Shown: positions 1-13,043, numbered from the stretch's first letter. The stretch: 64,000 bases of DNA from Synchiropus splendidus (GCF_027744825.2 NC_071334.1:29940937-30004936); one strand, 5' to 3'. The notes: generated from the letters alone by a model not told the origin. Numbers and translations: made by a program.

Positions 1-1122
1 ACTCATGGATGTAATGACTTCCTTGTGTACAGGGCAAAGCTCTCTGTAGACCCAGTCTCACCTATTGGTATGGTCCTGAGTGTTGAGTTCTGATGGAACA
101 AACAAGATGCACAGGGCTTATAGTTTTGCTCTGCTGGAATGTATGCAACAGACATCGCACAATAAGGATGCAGCTTAAGGTAAAATAAAACAAAAACATT
201 CTTAAGAGCATTAGCTAGTTCAGTTTCCATCTTTAGCTGATCATTCTGTGAACCCCTGACACATATACAAGCATGGGTCGCACAAGAGTGGGACAAATTC
301 AAGCAGCGAGCGGGATCAAGCTGTGCCCCAGCCGAGTCGTCTCTGCCACAGGGTGTGCGTTACATAGACTGCTTGGTGTCGATGTAACGCTGCTTGGTGC
401 GGCCTCTAACTCACACAAGAGTCCTTTTGTTCTTGATGGTCAGTTTGAGATGGGTAGAGATGTCTGGGAAAAAAAAAAGCTAAAGGAGACTAAATCCGTT
501 TATATGATCTGTTTGTTTATATAAAATGTTTTCCTGAAATATTTCCTCAAATCAAAACGTCTTCATCCGGAATTTTAGTGGTATGCGTTTCTTTCACGAT
601 TAACAATGAGAGGGAAAAAAAAAAATCAGCTTGTTTTATAGCAAATCTGGTTCATTGATTTTCATATTGTAAAATAAGTACAAAAACAACTTTCAATTTT
701 TTAAAATAATTTCTTACTTTTCACATCTGGAAAACGTTTTTTTTTTCATTGGAGTTCAGTATTTTTGCCTCATTCATTAAGTTTGCATTATTAATTGTCA
801 TTTATTCTTTCAATCATATCTATGTCTCTTATAAGGGATAATCAATAAATCAATAAATCTGTATGCCCTCCTCTTCTCTGGCTTCTTCCTTTTAATTCTA
901 CTTTTTTATTTACTATCAATTATTTTTATGCATGTGTGACATATGACAATGTGTGGAATTAATACATACATTACTTTTCAAAAATCTGACATAATGTATT
1001 GAACAAATACCAGACTCCCAACACTTTAAAAGTATGCAATCTGAGCACAAAAATATATTTGACATGGTATTTGACATCGTGATAATCCCGGATGAATTAC
1101 AATGACAATAACTTCCAGCTAA
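1..1122. other. Non-coding stretch, nothing recognised
   Basis: The first ~500 bases have mixed composition. The rest is AT-rich with poly-A and poly-T runs. Short open frames on both strands have no recognisable motif, and I see no splice-site pair framing a plausible exon. Confidence 0.5.
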
Positions 1123-1549
1123 AGGCCCATTTATGCTGCTTTTACGTACAATATTGAACCTGATCGCATACTTCCATGTGCTCTCAGCGTTGGTAATGCT
1201 GTTCACCAATACATCCACCAGGGGGAGCAGCCCGTAGTCAAAAGTTTATGACGATAACAACAAACGCCAAAACCAACAGAGCGATATTAAGTATTGATAA
1301 AGTACCTCTTGCAAAAAAGATGCAATGTTGTAGGAGCCGGTGGTCGGCGAGGCCATTAACTATATTGCTACTGGAGGACGGAGAGTTTCCGCCATTGTTA
1401 CGTCTTCCTTGTGACACATTACAGCTGCGCATCGGGGAGTAACAGCAACACTGCTCTTTCCAGTGGTACTACTCCGTTTGGTCCTTGAACGCAGAGCGCG
1501 GTCAGAGTATTATCCGGATCTGTACGTAGCACTGAGTATAAATGGGTCT
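1123..1549 (+). mobile_element. Harbinger-like MITE, copy 1
   Basis: A non-autonomous DNA transposon of about 427 bp. The left end reads GGCCCATTTATGCT and the right end AGTATAAATGGGTC, an imperfect terminal inverted repeat. It is homologous in opposite orientation to the element at 18884-19370. The stretch CCACCAGGGGGAGCAG, the TAACAGCAACACTGC block and the segment around GGACGGAGA are shared in the same order. The base triplet TAA lies just before the left end of both copies, which suggests the 3 bp TWA target preference of PIF/Harbinger elements, but the right flank (TTG) no longer matches. An internal frame (about 1310-1440) reads a basic CRSRW stretch and LLEDGEFPPL, loosely like the N-terminal part of Harbinger transposases. 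The superfamily is therefore an inference; homology between the two copies is seen directly. Confidence 0.75.
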
Positions 1550-4500
1550 TTGGTGGTGCTCAAGTGTACATTTTACTCTGTTCTGACAATCAAAATAACA
1601 GAAATAACCATCTACACTACTATTCAACCCTATTTAATTATTTCACATCAATGAATTGGGTTGCTTCTTTGAATTAATGCAGAGAGTTTATCGTTTACAT
1701 AATGGGTAAAAATGAGTCAAATTTCCTGACATGGAACACTGAGAGAAAAAACGAACAGATGGAAAAGTTGAAATGGAGTCAATAACAGCCATGTTTGAGA
1801 GGGGAAAAAAAGAAAATAGTGGACATCAGGTAAAGGCCCAGGTTTCTCAACAGTCCAAACTGTTTATGCCAAGAGTCTTGATAAGATCTCCATGCCACAA
1901 ATAAAAAACACATTAGTAGTTTGTTTCCACAAACCACCCCTGATTCAGCTACTCAGCTGCACTTAGCTGAGAGTTTCCATGTAAGTGGCCAGATGGGCTC
2001 ACAGATTAGCACAATGACCAAAACCATTCTGGACCAACTCTGCCCCCTGTCCAATTTGGATCCATCTCTGGACTAGTAGGACAGAATGACTGGCATAATG
2101 ACCTCCCAAGTGATGTTTTGGTTCAAGCTTTTACTTTTCTGTCAAACAATAATTGCCGTCAAGTGAGTTTTGTCGTGGACAGAGATGTTTCCTTTCTCGT
2201 TTCACATTTTCCTGCGCCTGTTTAACATTTTGTTTGCGGCTTCAGCCACAACAAAGACCCAAGTGTTAAATGGTACTACAAAATGGAATCGGCTTTTTCT
2301 CCTTATACGGTTTTACCGTGTTTCTTTGTTGAACGTCGGTTCTCTTATTCCTTTATCTGATCCTTCAAAAATCAGATCAAGACGCCTCGACTGACCTCAG
2401 GCCTGAGACCTTTCTGAAGAAAAAAGCAGCATTTGTTAGGTCTTTGTACATGATGGATTCGTGTTTATTTACACATTTACTTTGGCCGTAAGCGTTGGGA
2501 GATGCTTACATGCTCCTAATTAGATTTCCACCAACCAGTGTTGAGATAAATTTCCCACAGGTAAACACATTTGTCCATGGACGCTAACCAGCATAACCTC
2601 AGTGCTCTGCTCACTGCTGAACTATGCGACGCAGAAGGATGCAAGCTGTGATTCACTTGCAAAACTTAAACTGGTCTGTCTGTGCATAGACGTGTTTTGT
2701 AATTCTCACATCTTAACAGAGAGCTGTTTTGATGAATGAAATACAAATGTCATCAGTTGAACAAGTCATGCAGGGAGTTGAAAGTTGTTTGGTCATGCAG
2801 CCGGCCAAGAGCTCCCTTGAGGACTGCTGTCCATTGCCAGAAATGCCCACAATGGGCTTCTGTCACTTTCCTTTCAAACGTAGCAATTATTTTCTTGAGC
2901 AGTCAGAGTTGCATTAGCTCATCTGTCGGAGTGGAGTCAGTCATCCTTAATCTGAGCATAGGCTTAACAGACCACATCCCCTAACTTGAGATCATTCCTT
3001 GAGAACGTTTCAGCTCTATACTGCAGTTTGAGAAATGGTTTGGTCAGAAGGTTTGGGAGCACAAAGGAAATGGAGCTGCCGTCAATTTGATTCCATTGCA
3101 ATAAATCTGTGCTGCTTTGAATATATTCATGATTTTATGAGTTAGTGGTGCGTAGTAGAACTTAAATTTCTAGTGGGACTGGTTAGTATTACGCTTGTAC
3201 TGGATTTAGTTGAGATGCCATTGAATATTATTATTTATTTTTTTTTACTGTGACCTTTTGCTGAGCTGGCACTGTAATTCCGCTCCAATAAAAAAGTCAT
3301 GTGGTGTGTTTTTTTACTTATTCCCAGTCGAGCAGAGAGCGGTTGGACATCACTGATTGCACCCTAAGGCCCTGGGAACATTGGCACCGTTGTATAGCAA
3401 GGGAGCCTCCCAGTCTGATAGATTAATACGGACTGGGGGAGATATTTGGGCATATTAAAGGTCATTTCCCCCTTCACAGCTACCGAGGGAACATGCGACG
3501 GGCCATTGACATCAAGGCCACACGCAAAAGTTCACTGGCTGCTGGGGGATTGATATGATCGGTGATATAGCATGAGCTCACAGCAAGTACGATAGCAGGG
3601 TTTATAAGAAAAGAGGGGGAAAAAAGACACATGGTGCTGATCACATGTCCCTGCATTTCTAACTCCTGTCGTGCTGACAGCCTATTAAAAACATACTGAA
3701 TTTATAAGCCCCGATTTGGTGATTGCTGAGCCTGTGTTCTGTCTATTAAAATAACAGCCAGAAGTTTCCCTGGTCTCTGCAGCTACTCTATGTGATCACC
3801 ATCTCTCCAGTCAATTAAGTATTCAGATGCCCCTCGAACATCTTTGATCAGTTAAGCTTCAATGATCTGAGGTTTCTTTGTGTCTCTGTAGTGATGCTCA
3901 AATGTGTTTTCAGGGTCTAAGACAAGTCTTCAGTTTCAGAGATACGTTCAAATCTCAATGTTAGAAAAATAAGAAGCACTGCTTAGTGGCTCTTCAAATC
4001 ATTTATGTTTTTTTTTCAATAAGTGTTATTTTAGTTTGGTGCACTTCAAAGAAGAAGGTTAAAAACTATGCAATGCATCTACATACCTTCAGACCAGTCA
4101 GGGTCCCCAAAAGAATATTGATGCTTATAAATCAAACACAGATATTTATAGGCATTAAAATAAAACAGTTATATTCATCAGCCATGAGATCTTGTAATCC
4201 CACTTCTCATAAAACCTGAAAGGTCAGTGGGTGAGAGATTTAAAAACATGTGGTCCAGTCCAGAGTTCTGGACCAATTGTTGGTGAAATTGAAGAGCAGT
4301 GGCAGCTGGTTGACCAAGGATGCTGGGGTTCTGCGTGACGCTGCACTGTATAGTACATTTATTTATTTTTATCATTTTATTTTTTTATTTTTTATTATTA
4401 TTTAATCATGCAAGTCATCTAAAATTACACCATTGTGTTAATAAAATGTTCCTTTAAAGCACATTTAGAACAGATAAAAAGTACAAAAAATAACTCTGCT

Positions 4501-4904
4501 ATGCGATAAACTTGATTCAGAATTTTAATCTATTGACAGCCTTATTTATTTTCATTATTTCTCTTTTTAATTAGCAAAGATTATTTTCTTATTCTTCTTA
4601 TGCTGAGATCTTCACAACCAGTTTGTGGGGCACTGGAAGAATGAGTCAGCCATTCCAAGGTCTAATACTCACCCAGTCAGCATCTCAGGATGTGTCACCT
4701 GAGGGGCAAATTCTGTCATGTCCCAATATATGTGACGGAGGAGGAGGAGATCAAAGTCATTGTCATATCAACAATTAACACTTGAGAAACAGAACTTACT
4801 GTAAACTCCACAAAAATGCAGCACAGCTCATCTTCTGAATTCAATAATAATCATCTTTGATGCTGCCTTAACTGCTTTTCCCACATTTGTCATGCCATTG
4901 AAAT
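1550..4904. other. Non-coding stretch with one exon-like block
   Basis: Mostly unique-looking sequence with no recognised gene. The part at 3330-3790 is richer in G+C and has runs that look less random than the flanks. It includes a pyrimidine tract ending in CAG at 3479, followed by an open frame of 25 codons to a TGA at 3556-3558. An AT-rich interval at 4360-4600 has no visible structure. Confidence 0.45.
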
Positions 4905-5165
4905 ATTGCAGGCGGATCATGGGTGAATCTGTCAGACGTCAGCATTGAAGCGAAAAAATGTGTGGTGACAATGGTATGACCAAGAAGACGCGTGTCGATG
5001 GGAAATAGAATGGGGCCTATCATGGAACCTTGGGTAACACCAGGTAAACAAGGCTGCGGATGAAGAGAAGCTCCCTGTTCGGTCAGAAAGACATGAGTGA
5101 AGCCAACTTAGAGCAGTGTCTTTGATGGCCATCCAGCACTGTGCTGCTCTAAAACTAGAAATATC
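4905..5165 (-). mobile_element. Decayed LINE reverse-transcriptase fragment (L2/CR1-like)
   Basis: Read on the minus strand, the frame starting near 5132 gives IKDTALSWLHSCLSDRTGSF. This matches the segment before the RT palm in L2/CR1-type fish LINEs (TALxWLxSYLxDR). A frameshift follows. In the next frame comes GVTQGSMIGPILF, the conserved [GA]VPQGSxLGPxLF motif of non-LTR reverse transcriptases. Further on, FNADV and then a stop stand where the catalytic F/Y-ADD box would be, so the active site is lost. The fragment is a 5'- and 3'-truncated pseudogene. The clade is from memory of the family pattern; the RT motifs are seen directly. Confidence 0.75.
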
Positions 5166-5899
5166 TGTGAGGCGAGAGATTCAAAAGAGTCAGCTAAAAG
5201 CACCTACTTTAAACGTCATCATTGATTTTGCTATCAGTACCATTTGAATGACCTTTCAGTACTGAGAATTTCAATCACTAAACTGCTTGAATTCTGTTGA
5301 ATGGATGCTTATTCAATCTCCTCTAATCCCTTGACATCAATTACGTCTGACATTTTTCTTGACATTTATTTCACTAACAAACAGTCATTCTGCGAGTGTG
5401 TATCAAATCTCTTCATTCCGCAACAGACACGCACACAGACAAACATGACTTAACTTTTGCATGTTAGACTGAAGCAGTGTGAGTGCGCCAGCTTTAATTG
5501 CAGGATATTCAACATCGCCGGGAGGATGCAGAAGATCTCATGACTCGATGTGCTTTGGCCTGTTTGTGTATTTTGGATGAGCCGCGGACTCACACAGAGA
5601 GAAAAGAAAGTCAACAAAACGGATGAGGAAATGTTCTTATTGATTTGAATTTATTGCTGAAGACGTCAAGGGCAGGATAAACTAAGGAGGAGCAAGCTGA
5701 GGGTAGTTTCCTAAAGGTGGCTAGTTTTATATTGATGTAGACAAGGAGGCACTTTGGAAGGAGATTATTTGCCATGTCGGACGATGTTGTGATTTAACAG
5801 TAGAGTTTTAAGTTCCTCCCATCGTCGGAAATAAGTGCTCAACTTAATTTGTTATTCACAATTGTTAATTTGTGGCAACCAATTCAGTGGTCAACTGGC
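5166..5899. other. Non-coding stretch, nothing recognised
   Basis: AT-rich sequence without recognisable coding frames, inverted repeats or tandem arrays. Confidence 0.45.
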
Positions 5900-5992
5900 A
5901 CTGCCCCAGGTTACCCTCCTCGTGGGATATGGCCGGGGACATCCAGGAACCATCCTGACAAGATCCCTGCATCAAGACTATCGTCCTGTCTT
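5900..5992 (-). mobile_element. Short LINE 3'-end fragment, antisense
   Basis: The run CTCGTGGGATATGGCCGGGG, followed shortly by a CCAGGAACCATCCTGAC stretch, resembles the antisense of the LINE 3' coding end seen more fully at 36915-37400, where GCATCC and ATGCCCGAGCCACC occur. A gap of roughly 17 bases relative to the remembered family sequence lies between the two halves. It is short and degenerate, so the assignment is moderate. Confidence 0.45.
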
Positions 5993-7297
5993 GGCGGCAG
6001 AGTCAGAACAGTGTACTACATGTGTCACACAGCTTGCGGGCGTTGAAAAAGTTTTTAGTATTTTAGTCTTTCTGGAATACACCTTTACACAACATTTTTA
6101 GTCTTTGTGTAATTTGCTATCTCATATTTATTTCATTTATCTTTTAATGTGACATTTTTCTCATGTTTGCCTCACAAACACCATGAGTTTATTCTCAACT
6201 ACTCCAATAGAACCCTCCTGTCGAGGAATTGTGTTTGAAAATAGATTTTATTAGACTTTTTTTTTTTTTTTTGCCAGCATTTCTGGGCAGTGTGACCGCT
6301 TGTCATATGAGTCATACCTTTGAGTCAATACAAATTCTAGTCTGCATGCTGAAAATATTCTGACCTAAACAATTCCCTTGACTTCCTGAGTGCAAGGGTT
6401 CCCTTTTACAACATAAAAACTGAAGTTTATTGGCTTGGAAGTTTCGTATTTCTCAAGGAAAGCCCCAAAACCATCATCGCCCAGGTGGTCCTGCATGAGT
6501 TCTTTTTGGAAATGATGTTGTGTGGCTAAAATGTGGCTAAAAAGCAAGTGTACAAAACATAATATTTCTGCTGGCATAGCTCAGCTACTTTCAAGGCCAT
6601 GTGTCACATACTGATGTCATATTTTCACATCTGCTTAAGAATATCTTTTTCCTCATACAACACGTGTTTATGTAACACAACTACTGACTAAAATCTGCTG
6701 CTAAACACGCACTGGCTGATGGCAGATAAAGCTCCTGCTTAGGATCAATGAGACTGGTGTATTACGGTGGGGTAATTCACTTGGATTGTCACTACACCTT
6801 TCATTGTCATATGTCCCTGGACAATATCTTATCCAGTATATCTGAAGAGTGCATTAACACTAGATTTATCGTGAAAGAAGAAAAAAAAAAAGAATGCTGA
6901 TTTTCCATGGCCAGGTCCTGGAGGTCTCACTATTGTCTTGCAATATTTTCTTTTCTCCATGTTTTTTTCTGTCTCCCTGTAGGTCTGTTTTTTGAATTTT
7001 TTTTCAAGTTAGAAGTTCCTCTATATTTTTGCCAATCTTATTATTTTATTACGCTAAACAAAATAAAACAAATAATACAAATACACTGTTTGCACTGCAA
7101 AAAATAAATAAATACAATACAATACAATGAAAACAAAAAATACATTTTAAATGATTTTTAATGTTACAATTAATAACTAGTAAACCTATTAATTGTGCAC
7201 CTGCCAATGGAACTTATCATTTTAATTATTATCATTATTATTAGTTGTATTTTTTTCTGTCTTTTAGCGAGCACAATAATATGCTGAATCAGCCTAT
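5993..7297. other. Non-coding AT-rich stretch
   Basis: It contains poly-T at 6258-6272, an A-run near 6885 and a short ATACA repeat around 7106-7126. No coding frame is recognisable. Confidence 0.45.
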
Positions 7298-7320
7298 TGA
7301 AGCCAGAAATTCTGGCTTCA
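7298..7320. repeat. Near-perfect palindrome, 11 bp arms
   Basis: TGAAGCCAGAA, one spacer base, then TTCTGGCTTCA. The arms are perfectly complementary. A weaker ATTGAA/TTCAAT match lies just outside. It is not linked to any gene I can see. Confidence 0.85.
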
Positions 7321-7696
7321 TTCAATCCCTCGATGCTTAAATCAGTATCAGGATTGAGAAGTGGAACTAGTAATATTCCGTGTGGGGAATTTTTTTTTTT
7401 TTCTTTTTTACTTTACTCGAAGCATGTACAGTGTTCCTGCACTGAGGAAAGTTAATACAGTGAGGCTAATACAATCAATCACAGAATTAGTCGCTGTTTG
7501 TCAAGTAAAGTTGAAGTGTACGTGTTTGTTTGTGGTTTTATTCGATGGATATAAGAATACTGTAATAAGTGTGTAAACTTTTCCTGTTGGTGTTGGAGAA
7601 TGTTCAAACACATGCAAACCACATTATATCCAGGGCAACCGGGAGTCCTGTTGTGCTATGAGCAATCATTGCTTTATTTATCGCCCACATGCGCAG

Positions 7697-7734
7697 ACAC
7701 ACACACACACACACACACTTTTAAACACACACAC
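7697..7734. repeat. (AC)n microsatellite
   Basis: Eleven AC units at 7697-7718, then a short interruption and a second run of about five units to 7734. Confidence 0.95.
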
Positions 7735-9526
7735 GCCCATACGGTCTCCAGGAGTCTCGGTGCTGTAACGAGAACCTCCGGCTGTCAGCGCGGCTCTGCG
7801 AAAACAAATTAGGCCAGTGACTGATGGAGGGAATGAGAGCCAGCAGATTGTCCTGCTGTGAAAATGGGATGCCCAATGTGGCATTTACACAGTCTTAAGA
7901 ACATGTTTTCCTCTTCCTGAATATGACATCTCTCTCTGACAGTAACCCCAAGTCTATAAAATTAACCCAGCTGCTTTTTTTTTCTTTTTCTGGAATCTCA
8001 AAAATCCCATTCAATTATCCATAACCAGGTGGAAATGTCATATTTTTATACAGGTTTATTTCCTACCAGCCATTGGGAAACCCAGTTGCATTAAGTCAAA
8101 AGTTCAGCAGGGGGAGGTACTTGCTGCTGACCGCGATGTTATTATTGACTTTGTGCAGTTCTCACCATAATGTTTATGCCAGTCATTTGATTTTCAATAA
8201 AGGAAGAAACAACATGAGATGCTTTTATTTTGTCACTCAGCAATGTAAAAAAAAAAATGGAGGATTTATAATAATAGCACAGGATGTTGTGGTGAAGAGA
8301 AAAAGTACAGCGGTGCAACTGAGCTACTTAGTGGTCTCAAAATGCATAAATATGCAGTTCCACTGAAATAAGTGGCTCAGACTGTTCAACAACTATTGAT
8401 TATTTTTGGCCAGCAATATTTTTAACACCCTTAAGATACTGTGAAAATATATTAATAAGCAACTTCAACTTCTGATAGAAGCTTAATAGTTAACAGAACA
8501 AGACCAAAACAGCAAAGTGATGAAGTACAGTTACTAACTAACTTGGTTTAGCTAAGTTAGTCGGAGTGAAGGAGAAGCGTATTTTCTTTCAATGATGCAC
8601 AGAAGTATTGTTCAGTTATTAAGCTACCAGGAGAAAGCTACATTTTTGTCAATGTTGATCTATTTATATGACGATATCAGTCAGTTCAGGTTGAGCGCTG
8701 ATCATCCACGAAATGGCCCTTTCTCACTGTCACAGTTCCATGTGGTTCAACCCCCTGACATTGCAGTCAGTGGAGTCAGCGAACACAGCCGCCATATTTG
8801 AAATATTGAAACAGCAATCTTTCTTTATGTATTTGAGATTTGTTATCCTGTGATATACTTGGAATGCAACATTCATCAGCATCGACAAAAGCAGCATACG
8901 GGGCCTGCGATCTTGACTAGCCTCTAGTGTTGGACCAAGCTCTGGGGAACTATTGCTTCAGAAAGATATGAAGGAAAAGAAAAAAATGAAAAATGCGGGT
9001 TCAAATTTGAACATGACGCTTTTGAGTGCTGGTCCTCAGAATCTGCTGGGGGTGTGAGTTCTTGCTGCTGTGCGAAAATGAACTGAGGAGAAGGCAAGAC
9101 AGATGACAAAGTAGAAAAAGGTTTTATTTTTACAGTTAATGCAGATTAAAAGACTAACAACTAGAATAAACACATCAGTAACTTTAATGAGTGATTAAAA
9201 TCAGGACTGAAGAAAATAATAGCAATGCATCCAAAGAATATGTTGCGTAAACTGAACATTTTGATCTGGCGTATTTATGTTCTGAACACAATTTGAAACG
9301 CAAAATGAAAACAAAATGGATGAACTCCAAACAGAGTGACCAAGCCACTAAAATCAATAAGAAAATGTCTCAAATGGGACACAAAAACTGCAATGTCACT
9401 GGACGTAGGACAGGAGGTCTTCTTGAGTCCAACAAGGTAAATTAGTGAAACGAATTCTATCAAAAAATGGAGATACAAAAGTAAAATGAAGACGCAAAAC
9501 ACAGTCAACAATACAGCAAAAAAGTT
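7735..9526. other. Non-coding stretch, nothing recognised
   Basis: The segment 7760-7890 is more G+C-rich and looks less random than the flanks, so it is a possible conserved non-coding block. No frame there is convincing. The remainder is AT-rich. Confidence 0.4.
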
Positions 9527-9553
9527 CAGTTGGTTGAGGCAAGCAACCAACTG
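9527..9553. repeat. Small perfect hairpin
   Basis: CAGTTGGTTG and CAACCAACTG form 10 bp arms around a 7-base loop. It lies in AT-rich non-coding DNA and has no known partner element. Confidence 0.75.
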
Positions 9554-11350
9554 AGCCATGTGAAGGGAACAGCTTCACAACGCACAATTGCAGCAGGATA
9601 AAAAATCGAACGCCATCCAAACAGTGTTGACCCTTTTCCTTGGTCCATCTTGATCACCAACAATTGTATTTTTTTGTGTGTGGTGTGCAAAACAATTATC
9701 AACTTGAGGCAGCAGAAATATGGTCACACAAACATAAATCTCCCCCAAAAATTGAGACAATTACTACTAGTTGCTGGAACCCATTGCTGCATGTATCAGT
9801 ACTCATGCAAGCACACAGTGATTTATTTCACCTCATATGAAAATAAAGTGTCTTGTAAAAGGATCTGAAACTACTGAGCAGTAAACCAAGGCATTTAAAC
9901 AGATCAAATCTTGAAAACCCGATTAAGATAAAAGCTAGTCAGAGCACAGCTAAATTTACTACGAGACCTTAGATCAGTTCCAGCCCCTGGCCTTCCATTT
10001 GCCTCTGGTTTAAGAGTTTTCAGCTGTGTCCTCACTCCCCTAAAGTTGTGTTTCCTTGGTACCCATGGCAACACGTCCCAAAATTGTTTAAAAAGGACAT
10101 GTTTCCTCCAACAACTAGATACTTTGTTATGAGTACTAATACCACAGCATTGATTTGTACTTCAAAAATTATACCCTGCAAGAAGAAAGAAAACCTCCGA
10201 GACAATGTCTATGGACCAGCTCGACCAGCAGGTCTCAGCAGGTTTGTTTAAGGATTTCATCTTGAAAGCTGACTTTAAATCCTTATAGGCATAATATAAT
10301 ATAATAAAATAAATTAATTCTATTTTATTTGTTTCTTTTTTAATGCAACCCGACTGAAGAAAAGTGCTCAGTTGAGATTTTAAACAGCCACGATGATGCT
10401 GTTGCTTCGTCGCACGCACACTTTTAAAGTCTTTTTATGCAAGATTTTAACAATAGTAAGAGGATTTTGTGGTTCCCAAAATGATCTCCCTCATCATGTG
10501 TTTTGTATTTGACTGTGCCATCAAAAGAGAACAGTCACAACAACCCACATTAACCAGCTAAATTTGAAATTAAATCATGGAAAATACAAAATAGAAACAG
10601 GAATTCAATATTGGTTTTAATAGTACTGATGAATGAATTTTGTATATGACTGAATCAAATGATGGACCCATATATACATTTAAACAGAATATTGTTTATT
10701 TTGCATCAGTTATTATTATTGTTTATTATTTAAACTAGAGCTCTTTTATTTTCTTGCCATTTTTAATTCAATTCAAATTCAATTTTATAAGAATTTCAAA
10801 TGCATTCAGAGTAGTGGAAACCCTGGTGCGTTGTATAGTGAAAAACATCTCTGAACAAAAGCAAACTTGCTTTTGTTCAGGGATTCCTCCATGTTTGTTG
10901 TTGTTGTTATCAACCTAGCTGCTACGTGTCTTGTGCTGCAGTGTGATCAGTGGACCAGGAACTCCTGCACTTACAAAGGTTCTGTGTTGTCTGGAGATCT
11001 GTCTGCCTGTCTGTTACAAGCTTCACCTGTTGCAGTACATTATGGGACTTGGAGGCTCCACATGATCAATAAAGAGACAGTGGTTGGTGTGTCATATGTC
11101 AGCAGGTCACGGTTCTTTCAATGCATGATGCTTTAAAGACAGTTGTGACCAAGTAAACCATGGCACATTTCAACATCATACAACACAGAACAGACTCAAA
11201 AGACTGAAAAAAAAAGAGTCATTATAATGTGCACTGTTCCAGTCTGTTCAATTCTTTCCATGCCATCGACTGCTACAGGCGATGTTTGTGCAGAAAATCA
11301 TCCAAATCTCCACCAATCCTCCCAATTAGTCAAACTCTGGGCATAAATGA
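9554..11350. other. Non-coding stretch, AT-rich
   Basis: It contains A/T-rich runs around 10285-10330 and 10690-10800. An imperfect X-box-like sequence, GGTACCCATGGCAAC, lies at 10058-10072. No gene is recognised. Confidence 0.4.
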
Positions 11351-12105
11351 GCCTGATTGGAAAGAAAAAGATTATTAGATTTGGATTCTTGTACATTAAC
11401 GTCATCACTGCGCTGGATTAAGATCGGAATCTACATTGCGGTGAAAGCGATACCCGGATCGTGCCGGCGGAGCCCTGGGTACAAATGTGTTCAGATAATG
11501 AACCACTGGAAGCAACTGGCAGGAGCGCAAACATTGACCACCGGTTAGGGCCGGTAAGTGATCGAGGAGAAAACCAAGTCAACTCTCAGCCCGTACGCTC
11601 TCCACCCTTTTGAAGACGGAATGACCAGCTGCGGTTCCCCCATCAACATTTATTCTGGAGCGAGATAGCAATTGGTTTTAATGGAGCTGAAATAAGAATG
11701 CAGCGCAGGGCTGGTGAGCAGCGGAAGACATAAATTGTCTGCGGGTGGGACGCAACAGCCCAGCGATGATCTCATGCAGGAAGCCGCTTCCTTCTTCTGC
11801 TTGTTCCCTGCGCAGGATTGATGGGTGATGGGCTATATGGAGGCTGACAGGATTTTGGATGTGTGCGTCGCTGGCTGCGTGAGCACTTTGAATGACCCGA
11901 TCGGTGCAGATTCAAAAGTGAGGTAGCTGCAGATACTTCCCCTGTCAGGTCCCGCTACCACAGCAGATGCTGATGGATTGAAGCAGCGATGGATGAGTGG
12001 TCCGGTGACAAAAGAAGCATGCGAAAGCAGTTGGAAAAAGAAGAGAATCTGAGAGGGAGTTTCTGGAGGGAGGAATGGAACTCAACCAGAGAGAACAGCT
12101 AATGA
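11351..12105 (+). other. G+C-richer block, possible non-coding first exon or conserved element
   Basis: This stretch is richer in G+C and CpG than its surroundings. Part of it (from about 11390) ends in CCG followed by GTAAGTG at 11554, a very good match to a vertebrate splice donor. An AACGTCATC sequence near 11398 contains a half CRE. Further on, a 38-codon frame including its stop runs from an ATG at 11989 to 12102, with no recognisable domain. Together these could mark an untranslated first exon with a promoter, or simply a conserved non-coding element. No transcript evidence is available from sequence alone. Confidence 0.25.
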
Positions 12106-13010
12106 CATTTTATATAACTATTAAGCAATTATTAAATAAATACAGACTTTTTACAGCATCCGACACCATGTCCACTCATGGTGTCAGGGGGATTAAAAAT
12201 AATAATATATAAAGAAAATCATTCAAACCACCAGGCCAAGAACTACATTTTCACTTGGCAGGGCAGTGGAGCCTGTGCATGATCCACACTGCCCTGTGGG
12301 TTTCGTATGTGACTGAGTCTCGTCCACCGTGACTTCATCAACTCCGTTGAATGGCCTGAAACTCAGCGAGACCATACACTAGTTTATAGCTATCATTCCA
12401 GGACTCATGGATGTTAATTCAGAGGACATTCTGATACAAATATAACGTGATATTTCACCCGGGTATGGATCTATACTTCTTGAAGGTCAACATTTGTCCT
12501 TCAAATCTACGGGCTCAGTTCACTTGCAGACAAGGCAGTGTTTGATTCAAATTGTGCAATACTTTGATAGAAATGGAAACGCTTTCCAGATTTTAATCTG
12601 ATCGAAAACTTTGTTGTTGTTTTTATAAAATGCAACCGCCCATGAAAGAGCAGCTCTTTATTGTGTAGCATTGTTTAGATTTGGAAAGTTAGCATGTAAA
12701 CCAAGGAACAGATTCACTCATCAAACAGCCAATTTTTGCTACAAACTTTTCAAAAGTTTTTTTATTGTTGCATTTAAAACAACATGAATTGCAATGAGCT
12801 CAATGGGACAGCAGGAGGCAAATAAAAACAACTCTAGAACTTGCTTGCTGCAGCGTTCCCTCCTCACCACAGAGAGCGAGAGAACAGAGAACAAACACTA
12901 AAACACAACCACTATTTACCCATCATGTGTTTTGGTTGTTTGTTTATTTTGTTTATTTTGTTTTTGGGTCTTCTTTTTTGCTTTTTTGGACCGTATGTGC
13001 AGTAAAGTCC

Positions 13011-13012
<2 letters not shown>
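12106..13012. other. Non-coding stretch, nothing recognised
   Basis: Ordinary AT-rich DNA. I see no coding motif or transposon ends. Confidence 0.45.

Positions 13013-13042
<30 letters not shown>
13013..13042. repeat. (TAAA)n microsatellite
   Basis: About seven tandem copies of the tetranucleotide TAAA. Confidence 0.95.
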
Positions 13043-13043
<1 letters not shown>

